From assembly GCA_002293845.1 (NCBI GenBank), contig DBEA01000015.1, positions 46,348 to 60,447 on the forward strand: 14,100 nucleotides of DNA, written 5' to 3'. How positions within the stretch are numbered: position 1 is the stretch's first letter; the number at the start of each line of letters is the position of its first letter. Positions 6,820-12,340 of this stretch are shown one piece after another. Made by a program: the position numbers and the translations under genes. This DNA is from Patescibacteria group bacterium UBA918. GTDB taxonomy: Bacteria; Patescibacteriota; Minisyncoccia; Phycocordibacterales; UBA918. The notes under the pieces are model-generated. The model had not been told where the DNA came from. It worked only from the letters and a program-made list of their open reading frames with translations, and made no database searches.

Positions 6820-7359
6820 ATGGACGATTTCACGAAAAAATTAGCCGGGGCCAGCGAGTGGCTTCGCGGCGAATATGCCGGTATTAGGACCGGACAAGCG
6901 TCTCCGGGCATCCTCGACGCGGTCAAAGTGGAAAGTTATGGATCGAAAATGCCGGTCAACCAAGTGGCCTCGATCGGTATAGAGGATGCTCGTACCTTGA
7001 GAGTGTCTCCTTGGGACAGCGGCAATGTCGCCGCCATCGAACGTGCCATCATCGATGCCGACTTAGGAGTCGGGGTGGTCACCGACTCCTCCGGATTGCG
7101 CGTCACCTTTCCCGAACTGACCGGCGAACGCCGCGACACGCTCTTGAAACTAGCGAAGCAAAAACTCGAAGAGGCCCGAGTGCGAGTGCGCGGCGCCCGC
7201 GACGAGAAGATGAAGTCAATCGAAGTAAAGGCCAAAACTAAGGAGGTCGGCGAAGACGAAGCTCGTCGACTCAAGGACGGCACCCAAAAACAAGTGGACG
7301 AGACCAATAAGTCACTGGACGCGTTATACGCACAAAAGGAAAAGGAGATAAACAATTAG
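6820..7359 (+). CDS. frr: Ribosome recycling factor
   Basis: A 179-residue protein close to the usual 185. The N-terminal half of the three-helix bundle gives RGEYAGIRTGQASPGILDAV (16-35), then the domain II beta segment YGSKMPVNQVASIGIEDART and PWDSGNVAAIERAI, and LTGERRDTLLKLAK. RRF works with EF-G to split post-termination ribosomes. The usual RNxRRDA signature at the start of the last helix reads RGARDEK, a mild departure in a region that touches rRNA. The C-terminal DALYAQKEKEINN is typical. No Shine-Dalgarno sequence precedes ATG 6820; the 59-bp upstream spacer is AT-rich. A 7-bp gap links it to the rseP gene. Confidence 0.97.
   Translation: MDDFTKKLAGASEWLRGEYAGIRTGQASPGILDAVKVESYGSKMPVNQVASIGIEDARTLRVSPWDSGNVAAIERAIIDADLGVGVVTDSSGLRVTFPELTGERRDTLLKLAKQKLEEARVRVRGARDEKMKSIEVKAKTKEVGEDEARRLKDGTQKQVDETNKSLDALYAQKEKEINN
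7341..7349 (+). promoter_or_regulatory. Shine-Dalgarno-like AAAGGAGAT inside the frr 3' end, bears on the rseP start
   Basis: AAGGAG lies within the last frr codons. It is 19 bases before the GTG at 7367 that is the first conventional start of rseP, but only seven bases before an in-frame ATT at 7355, which overlaps the frr TAG stop. An ATT start would add four residues. If GTG is used, this motif is too distant to act directly, and coupling with frr termination would be more likely. Confidence 0.4.
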
Positions 7360-7366
7360 CCTAAAC

Positions 7367-8452
7367 GTGACGATTTTTCTATTCATAGCTGTACTGTTCT
7401 TTCTGATACTGGTGCACGAACTGGGGCACTTCGTCACGGCCAAGTGGTCAAAGATGCGCGTGGATGAATTCGCGATCGGCTTTCCGCCGCGTCTTTTCAC
7501 CATCAAGAAGGGAGAGACCGACTATTCGATCAATCTTTTACCGATCGGCGGGTACGTAAAAATATTCGGAGAAAATGGCCTAGAGGAGACCGAGAGGGCG
7601 CGAGCCTTCGGCTCGCGCCCCCGCTACCAGCAAGCCATCGTGCTGCTGGCCGGCATCGCTATGAACATCCTCACCGCCTGGATAATCTTTTTCGCCGTAT
7701 CAATCATGGGTACTCCTACGATCGTAGACGAATATGGACCCATGACTGAAACAGCCGAGCTTGCGGTCATAAATGTCCTCCCGGATTCTCCGGCCGCGGC
7801 CGCCAACATACCGCTCGGCGCACAGATCGTCGACCTAACAAGCAGTGACGAGGTTCTGTTATCGCCGACACCGACCACCTTCAACGATTTCATTGCCGCG
7901 CATGCCGACCGAGGCATAGAGATCAATTACGTTCACAAGGAAGAGGTATTTCGAGCGACTTTGACCCCGCGCGCCGGAGTCATTGATGCCGAACCCGACC
8001 GCAAGGCCGTCGGGTTGGCGACCGCACTGGTGACGGTCCATAAAGAGAACCTACCCGGCGCTCTCATCGGCGCCACCAAGCGCACCGCTAGCTCGCTTTA
8101 CACCATCACTATCGGCTTAGTTTCTTTCCTCGCTTCCGCCTTTACGTTATCGGCCGACGTCAGCCAAGTGACCGGGCCGATCGGTATCGCCGGCATGGTG
8201 GGAGACGCCGCCGAATTCGGTTTCGTGTCGCTTCTCATCTTCACCGCTTTCATATCGCTCAATCTCGCCGTTATCAACCTCTTGCCGATACCGGCTCTCG
8301 ACGGCGGTCGTTTGCTCTTCGTCATCGCCGAAGCCATCATTCGTCGCCCTATCGACCCTGAATGGATGGCTCGAGTCAACTTTGCCGGCTTCGTGCTTCT
8401 CATCGGTCTCATGATCGCCGTCACCTACAACGACATTTTGCGCTTATTTTAA
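7367..8452 (+). CDS. rseP: RseP/site-2-type intramembrane zinc metalloprotease (M50)
   Basis: A 361-residue membrane protein. The first transmembrane helix carries the zinc motif HELGH (H17, E18, H21), followed by the conserved FAIGFPPRLF. The third ligand lies in PIPALDGGRL (about D312) within the third helix, and a last helix ends near VLLIGLMIAV. Between them is one PDZ-like domain (around VINVLPDSPAAAANIPLGAQIVDL, quoted here only as the region about residues 130-152). The length fits single-PDZ bacterial S2P proteins such as B. subtilis RasP rather than the two-PDZ E. coli RseP (450). Such proteases cleave anti-sigma factors and remnant signal peptides within the membrane. It sits between frr and proS, its position in many bacteria. 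GTG 7367 is the first usual start; see the separate ribosome-site entry for an ATT alternative. Confidence 0.95.
   Translation: MTIFLFIAVLFFLILVHELGHFVTAKWSKMRVDEFAIGFPPRLFTIKKGETDYSINLLPIGGYVKIFGENGLEETERARAFGSRPRYQQAIVLLAGIAMNILTAWIIFFAVSIMGTPTIVDEYGPMTETAELAVINVLPDSPAAAANIPLGAQIVDLTSSDEVLLSPTPTTFNDFIAAHADRGIEINYVHKEEVFRATLTPRAGVIDAEPDRKAVGLATALVTVHKENLPGALIGATKRTASSLYTITIGLVSFLASAFTLSADVSQVTGPIGIAGMVGDAAEFGFVSLLIFTAFISLNLAVINLLPIPALDGGRLLFVIAEAIIRRPIDPEWMARVNFAGFVLLIGLMIAVTYNDILRLF
7596..7620. other. Perfect 11-bp GC-rich hairpin inside rseP
   Basis: Arms GGGCGCGAGCC (7596-7606) and GGCTCGCGCCC (7610-7620) pair perfectly around a TTC triloop, in codons for ERARAFGSRPR. The loop is the same as in the murA terminator at 1706-1746. 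No T-run follows, so termination is unlikely. It could slow translation after the first helix, or be a chance result of Arg/Ala-rich coding. Confidence 0.7.
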
Positions 8453-8456
8453 GCAG

Positions 8457-8465
8457 TGATACATT
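8457..8465 (+). promoter_or_regulatory. Extended -10 TGATACATT before proS, leaderless type
   Basis: TGA-TACATT matches TGn-TANNNT and is followed by six bases and ATG 8472, the same spacing as at the delta-prime gene and mrdA. The best upstream hexamer is TTGCGC at 8438-8443 with a 16-bp spacer. No Shine-Dalgarno sequence lies before the ATG. Confidence 0.4.
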
Positions 8466-8471
8466 ACAAAC

Positions 8472-9737
8472 ATGAAACAGTCACAACTATTCACCAAGAC
8501 CCGCAAGGAAGCTCCGGCCGATGAGACCTCTAAGAACGCCATTTTACTGATGCGCGCCGGTTACATCGCCAAAGAAATGGCGGGTGCTTACTCATACTTG
8601 CCGCTCGGCATTAGGGTGGTGGAAAAGATCAAACAGATCGTGCGGGAAGAGATGAACGCCGTTGATGGTCAGGAGCTCATTATGACCACTTTGCAACGCA
8701 AAGAGTTATGGGAAAAAACCGGTCGCTGGGACGACAGTGTCGTCGACGTATGGTTTAAATCCGCGCTTAAAGCTGGCGGGGAAGTCGGTTTCGGCTGGAG
8801 CCATGAAGAGCCTATCGGCGAGATGATGAAAAATTATATTTCGAGCTACAAAGATCTGCCGATCTCGGTCTATCAGTTCCAGACCAAACTCAGGAACGAG
8901 ATGCGCGCTAAAAGCGGCATCATGCGCGGTCGCGAATTCATCATGAAAGACATGTATTCTTTCAGCGCGGACGAAACATCCCACCTGGCCTACTATGAGT
9001 CCGTAAAGCCAGCGTACATGAAGGTTTTCAACCGATTAGGCATCGGTGAAGATACTTTCGTAACTTTCGCCGCCGGAGGTGCTTTTACAAAGTTCAGTCA
9101 TGAATTCCAAACCATCTGTGACGCCGGAGAAGACGTCACGTATCTAAATAAAGAAAAAGGAATCGCCATCAATTCTGAAGTATTAAATGATGACACTCTC
9201 AAAAGCCTCGGTGTTACCAGAGACGAACTGACGGAGACTAAAACGGCTGAGGTGGGCAACATCTTCAACTTTGGCCAGCAAAAAGCAGAGGACCTGGGCT
9301 TGATGATGAAAGACGCCAACGGCGAGAATGTACCGGTATGGATGGGCTCATACGGCATCGGCGTCACGAGACTTATGGGCGTGTTGGTGGAAAAATTTGC
9401 CGACGAGAAGGGTATCGTCTGGCCGGAATCGATCGCGCCTTTTAAGGTTCACCTGGTCGGCCTCAACTCGGACGACGCCGAGGTGAAAGATTTCACCGAC
9501 GGCATCTATCTTTCCCTCAAAGAAAAAGGGGTGGAGGTTCTGTATGACGATCGCGACCTGCGTGCCGGCGAGAAGTTTGCCGATAGTGATCTTCTCGGCA
9601 TCCCGTACCGCGTCATCGTCTCGAAGAAATCCAAGGAGGAAGGAAAATTCGAGGTTATTGCTCGCGCCACCGGCAAGGTCCGCCTCCTCACCGAAGAAGA
9701 ACTTTACGCCGACTTCGACAACAACGAGAATACCTAG
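8472..9737 (+). CDS. proS: Prolyl-tRNA synthetase, short form without the INS editing domain
   Basis: A 421-residue class II synthetase; E. coli ProRS is 572. It charges tRNA-Pro with proline. Visible are GWSHEEPIGEMM (108-119), motif 2 with RNEMRAKSGIMRGREFIMKD (141-160), SHEFQ (209-213), VGNIFNFG (261-268), motif 3 GSYGIGVTRLMG (292-303), and the anticodon-binding domain from about 324 to the end. In E. coli the YbaK-like INS editing domain of about 180 residues lies between SHEFQ and EVGHIF. Here that interval is only 47 residues, so cis-editing of Ala-tRNA-Pro is absent, as in mitochondrial and some alphaproteobacterial ProRS. The gene follows rseP by 19 bp, as in Firmicutes. Start chosen because MKQSQLFTKTRKEAP is the normal N-terminus. 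Confidence 0.97.
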   Translation: MKQSQLFTKTRKEAPADETSKNAILLMRAGYIAKEMAGAYSYLPLGIRVVEKIKQIVREEMNAVDGQELIMTTLQRKELWEKTGRWDDSVVDVWFKSALKAGGEVGFGWSHEEPIGEMMKNYISSYKDLPISVYQFQTKLRNEMRAKSGIMRGREFIMKDMYSFSADETSHLAYYESVKPAYMKVFNRLGIGEDTFVTFAAGGAFTKFSHEFQTICDAGEDVTYLNKEKGIAINSEVLNDDTLKSLGVTRDELTETKTAEVGNIFNFGQQKAEDLGLMMKDANGENVPVWMGSYGIGVTRLMGVLVEKFADEKGIVWPESIAPFKVHLVGLNSDDAEVKDFTDGIYLSLKEKGVEVLYDDRDLRAGEKFADSDLLGIPYRVIVSKKSKEEGKFEVIARATGKVRLLTEEELYADFDNNENT

Positions 9738-9779
9738 TAATTCTGAGATATTTCTGTATTCTAAAATACGGATTAAAAA

Positions 9780-9785
9780 GGGAGG
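9780..9785 (+). promoter_or_regulatory. Strong Shine-Dalgarno GGGAGG deciding the GTG start of the small gene
   Basis: GGGAGG is followed by a five-base spacer and GTG 9791. It is the only near-consensus ribosome binding site at conventional spacing that I find in the window; most neighbours lack one. It supports the small frame being a real gene. Confidence 0.8.
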
Positions 9786-9790
9786 CCCCG

Positions 9791-9982
9791 GTGAAAAAGT
9801 TTCCTATTTATTTTCTGGTAATTGAAGGAGCTACGCAGCTCCTGACAATGGACGAGGCGATCGTCACGTACAACCAAGATCTCCCGGTCGAGATCGAGGG
9901 AAGAGTAGTGGAGAAAGATGGCTCCACTCGTAAAATAACCGACGCCGAGGATCACATGATTCGCTGGGGTCGGACAGGGTAA
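9791..9982 (+). CDS. Small unknown protein (63 residues)
   Basis: A 63-residue, net acidic protein starting at GTG with a strong Shine-Dalgarno sequence and ending 11 bases before a hairpin terminator, so it is a self-contained unit. The N-terminus is MKKFPIYFLVIEGATQLLTM, a probable beta strand too short and too interrupted for a membrane helix. The rest contains IVTYNQDLPVEIEGRVVEKD and ends in HMIRWGRTG. A small beta-rich fold is plausible, but I recognise no family and propose no function. It lies between proS and the mreB operon and is transcribed in the same direction. The leader holds a weak 7-bp hairpin (9754-9771, one G-U pair). Confidence 0.65.
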   Translation: MKKFPIYFLVIEGATQLLTMDEAIVTYNQDLPVEIEGRVVEKDGSTRKITDAEDHMIRWGRTG

Positions 9983-9993
9983 CGCCACCGCGG

Positions 9994-10022
9994 GAGCCAC
10001 TCCCCAGTGGCTTTCGTTTTTT
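9994..10022 (+). terminator. Rho-independent terminator after the small gene
   Basis: Arms AGCCACT (9995-10001) and AGTGGCT (10006-10012) form a perfect 7-bp stem with a CCCC loop, extended by one G-U pair, and are followed by TTCG and a T6 run. It separates the small gene from the mreB operon promoter. Confidence 0.85.
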
Positions 10023-10042
10023 CATTCATCTGGACGTGTTAT

Positions 10043-10072
10043 TTGACACTCTCGAGCGTGTGTTAGTATAGC
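10043..10072 (+). promoter_or_regulatory. Sigma-70-type promoter of the mreB-mreC-mreD-mrdA cluster
   Basis: A perfect -35 TTGACA (10043-10048) is followed after 18 bp by TATAGC (10067-10072); TAGTAT at 10064-10069 is an alternative with a 15-bp spacer. Only seven bases separate the -10 from ATG 10080, so the transcript should be leaderless or nearly so. It lies directly after a terminator, as expected for an operon start. Confidence 0.65.
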
Positions 10073-10079
10073 GGGTGAT

Positions 10080-11156
10080 ATGGGAACGTTCGGCAACCTT
10101 TTTAATCGGGCCTTATCGGCCTTTTCTCACGACATCGGCATCGATCTCGGTACCGCCAATACGCTGGTCTACGTGAAGGGCAAGGGCATCGTCATAAACG
10201 AGCCGACCATAGTCGCCATCAATAAAAAGACCGGGCAATTGGTGGCGATCGGCGAAGCGGCGAAGCTGATGCACGGCCGCACGCCCTCGCACATCGAAGT
10301 GATAAGACCGCTGAACGAAGGGGTGATCTCCGACTTCGAAGTCACCGAAGAGATGCTGTCTTACTTCATCAATAAGGTACGGCAGGACACGCGGCAGTTC
10401 TTTTCGCCTCGTGTCCTGATCGGCGTGCCTTGCGGTATCACTAACGTCGAAATGCGCGCGGCCAAAGACGCGGCCAAAAACGCCGGGGCGCGCGAGGTCT
10501 TTCTTATCGAAGAGCCGATGGCCGCGGCCATCGGTGCCAAATTGCCGATCCAAAAATCGATCGGTAGCATGATCATCGACATCGGCGGCGGCACCGCCAA
10601 CATCGCCGTCATCTCCTACGGCGGCATGGTGGCCTCGAAAAACCTAAAGGTCGCCGGCGATCATTTGAATCAAGCCATCGTCTCCTACATCCGCGATCAG
10701 TTCAAGGTATTGGTGGGCGAACGCACCGCGGAGGAGGCCAAGATCAAACTGGCGGCGGTCGAAGGCGAGAGCGAAGCGAAAGAAATGGTGGTGCGCGGTC
10801 GCGACGTGGTCACGGGCCTACCCAAAGAAGTGGTCATCACCGACGCTGACATTCGTGAAGCCATCAATCCTCTGGTCGACTCTATCGTCGAATCCATTAG
10901 GGGAGTGCTCGAACGCACACTACCCGAAGTCCTGTCCGACATCATGCAAAAAGGGATCTATCTTTCGGGCGGCGGCGCGCTCATTCCCGGTTTGGCCCCG
11001 CTCTTGGAGTCGATCATCCGCGTGCCGGTCATAGTGGTCGCCGATCCGCTTCGCGCCGTCATTCGCGGCATCGGCACCGCTATCGAGAACCTGGAAATTT
11101 ACGAACCTCTACTTATCGATCAAAAAGATGAACTCACGGCAAACATCCAAGATTAA
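10080..11156 (+). CDS. mreB: Rod-shape determining actin MreB (canonical copy)
   Basis: A 358-residue MreB with consensus motifs: GIDLGTANTLVYVKGKGIVI (20-39), LIEEPMAAAIGA with catalytic E145 (142-153), MIIDIGGGTANIAVIS (164-179), and YLSGGGALIPGLAPLL near residues 294-309. The first 17 residues (MGTFGNLFNRALSAFSH) form an amphipathic helix suitable for membrane anchoring, as known for E. coli MreB. ATP-dependent membrane filaments of MreB direct the elongasome with MreC, MreD, RodA and PBP2, three of which are encoded directly downstream. Start ATG follows the TTGACA promoter by seven bases, so initiation is probably leaderless. Its last 29 bases overlap the mreC start. Compared with the copy at 3423 it keeps EEP, where the other has KEP. 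Confidence 0.98.
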   Translation: MGTFGNLFNRALSAFSHDIGIDLGTANTLVYVKGKGIVINEPTIVAINKKTGQLVAIGEAAKLMHGRTPSHIEVIRPLNEGVISDFEVTEEMLSYFINKVRQDTRQFFSPRVLIGVPCGITNVEMRAAKDAAKNAGAREVFLIEEPMAAAIGAKLPIQKSIGSMIIDIGGGTANIAVISYGGMVASKNLKVAGDHLNQAIVSYIRDQFKVLVGERTAEEAKIKLAAVEGESEAKEMVVRGRDVVTGLPKEVVITDADIREAINPLVDSIVESIRGVLERTLPEVLSDIMQKGIYLSGGGALIPGLAPLLESIIRVPVIVVADPLRAVIRGIGTAIENLEIYEPLLIDQKDELTANIQD

Positions 11157-12030
11157 AAAGCACTTTTTACCGCTGTTGGCGATCCTGATCCTAGCGATCT
11201 TATCCTGGCGATTTTTCCCCGCGCCAGGCCAATACTTAGGCGGAGCGATCTTGGGCCCATTACTTCGGGGAGAGACGGTCTTTCATGACCTCTTGACCAA
11301 GGAGCCCGGTGAACTGACCGTGGAAGAGAGGGCCGAACTCTCCGCCTTACGTGAAGAAAATCGCCGACTAAGTCTATTTAAAAACGATGCGGGCGACGAC
11401 ATCTTGGCCGGAGTGATCGGGCGCCCGACGGCTTTACCCTACGACGTTCTGTTCATAGACAAAGGTCGAAACGAAGGAGTGAAAGAAAACGCACCGGTCT
11501 TCGCCGGCAGTGATGCGGCGCTCGGTTTCGTGGCGGCGGTCTATGAGCATAGTTCCGTCATCGCCCTAGTCAGCACTCCCGGCTATGTCTCTACCGTCTA
11601 CGTATACGGACCGAACATCTACACCACCGCCATCGGACAGGGAGGGGGAGTCACCCGCATCCATGTGCCGCAAGGGGTCGTCTTGTCCGTGGGCGATCCG
11701 GTCGTGATGCCTTCTTTGGCCCGCGGCATCTACGGTTCGATCACCGCCGTCGATTCGGTACCGGAACGACCCGAGCAGTACGGCTACATGACGAGTGACA
11801 TCCCGCTCGGGTCGCTGCGGTTCGTAGCCGTCGGCCGCGAGCCTATCGATAAGATAGATTTCGAAACCGCCAAAGCGGTGGTCGGTAACGTCCGCCGCGA
11901 TTTCTTACTTGTCGACGTCCCTCCGGACGAGCTCATAGACGCCGGCGATAACGGCACGGCCACTAGTTCGGATGATGGCACGGCGGCCACTTCGACCACT
12001 GAGGTTCCAGAGGGGACGACTAACGAATGA
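11128..12030 (+). CDS. mreC: Rod-shape determining protein MreC
   Basis: A 300-residue protein, close to the family range. A basic N-terminus (SRQTSKIKKH) precedes one transmembrane helix (about 13-28). A short coiled coil follows (VEERAELSALREENRRL, 65-81), then the two-lobed beta-barrel domain with characteristic FIDKGRNEGVKENAPVF and a GDPVVMPSLARGIYGSI segment. The C-terminal 25 residues are a Thr/Ser/Asp-rich tail. MreC is the extracytoplasmic activator that binds PBP2 and stimulates glycan synthesis, consistent with the mrdA gene two positions downstream. ATG 11128 lies inside mreB, giving a 29-base overlap in a different frame; this start provides the positively charged residues before the helix. 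Stop TGA overlaps the mreD-like start (ATGA). Confidence 0.95.
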   Translation: MNSRQTSKIKKHFLPLLAILILAILSWRFFPAPGQYLGGAILGPLLRGETVFHDLLTKEPGELTVEERAELSALREENRRLSLFKNDAGDDILAGVIGRPTALPYDVLFIDKGRNEGVKENAPVFAGSDAALGFVAAVYEHSSVIALVSTPGYVSTVYVYGPNIYTTAIGQGGGVTRIHVPQGVVLSVGDPVVMPSLARGIYGSITAVDSVPERPEQYGYMTSDIPLGSLRFVAVGREPIDKIDFETAKAVVGNVRRDFLLVDVPPDELIDAGDNGTATSSDDGTAATSTTEVPEGTTNE

Positions 12031-12290
12031 CGACGATGTGGTACCGTATCGCGTATTTCATAATTTTAACGATCGTCGGCGTTTTTATCACGCCGATCAT
12101 ATCGTTACCGATGGTAGTTTATTACGCACTGCGTTGGTACGCACTGGAGTTGCTCTTGATAGGTTACGTTTTCGATACCTATTTCGGCCGCGTAGCCGAC
12201 TGGCCCTATTACACACTGAGTATGGCCGCCTTGATCTTTTTGGCCGAACTAGCCAAGCGGTATCTCATGTTCAAAGACGAGACGAACTGA
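12027..12290 (+). CDS. mreD: Short MreD-like membrane protein
   Basis: An 87-residue, very hydrophobic protein in the exact mreD position, sharing ATGA with mreC. About three membrane segments are visible: around 7-28 (YFIILTIVGVFITPI), around 30-50 (VVYYALRWYALELLLIGYVF) and around 60-78 (YYTLSMAALIFLAELAKRY). E. coli MreD has 162 residues and more helices, so about half is missing. Both ends are sound (overlapping start, TGA before the mrdA promoter), so this is not a frameshift remnant. MreD modulates the MreC-PBP2 interaction. Assignment rests mainly on position and hydrophobicity; no diagnostic motif was seen. Confidence 0.6.
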   Translation: MTTMWYRIAYFIILTIVGVFITPIISLPMVVYYALRWYALELLLIGYVFDTYFGRVADWPYYTLSMAALIFLAELAKRYLMFKDETN

Positions 12291-12304
12291 CCGAGTCACG
12301 TCGA

Positions 12305-12334
12305 TTGGAGCTCCCTCGGAGATTGAAGTAGAAT
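12305..12334 (+). promoter_or_regulatory. Candidate internal promoter of mrdA, leaderless type
   Basis: TAGAAT (12329-12334) lies six bases before ATG 12341; TTGGAG (12305-12310) with an 18-bp spacer is a passable -35. The 50-bp gap after mreD has no terminator, so mrdA may be read both from this site and from the mreB promoter. Confidence 0.45.
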
Positions 12335-12340
12335 AGACCG

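Noticed and set aside
9754..9771. Hairpin CTGTATT / AATACGG after proS
   Set aside because: Seven pairs including a G-U, AT-rich, and followed by A-rich rather than T-rich sequence, so it is not a terminator; no sign of riboswitch structure.
11128..11156. The 29-base mreB/mreC overlap as a sign of frameshift or sequencing error
   Set aside because: Both proteins have complete, family-typical ends: MreB stops at its expected length and MreC needs this start for the basic residues before its membrane helix.
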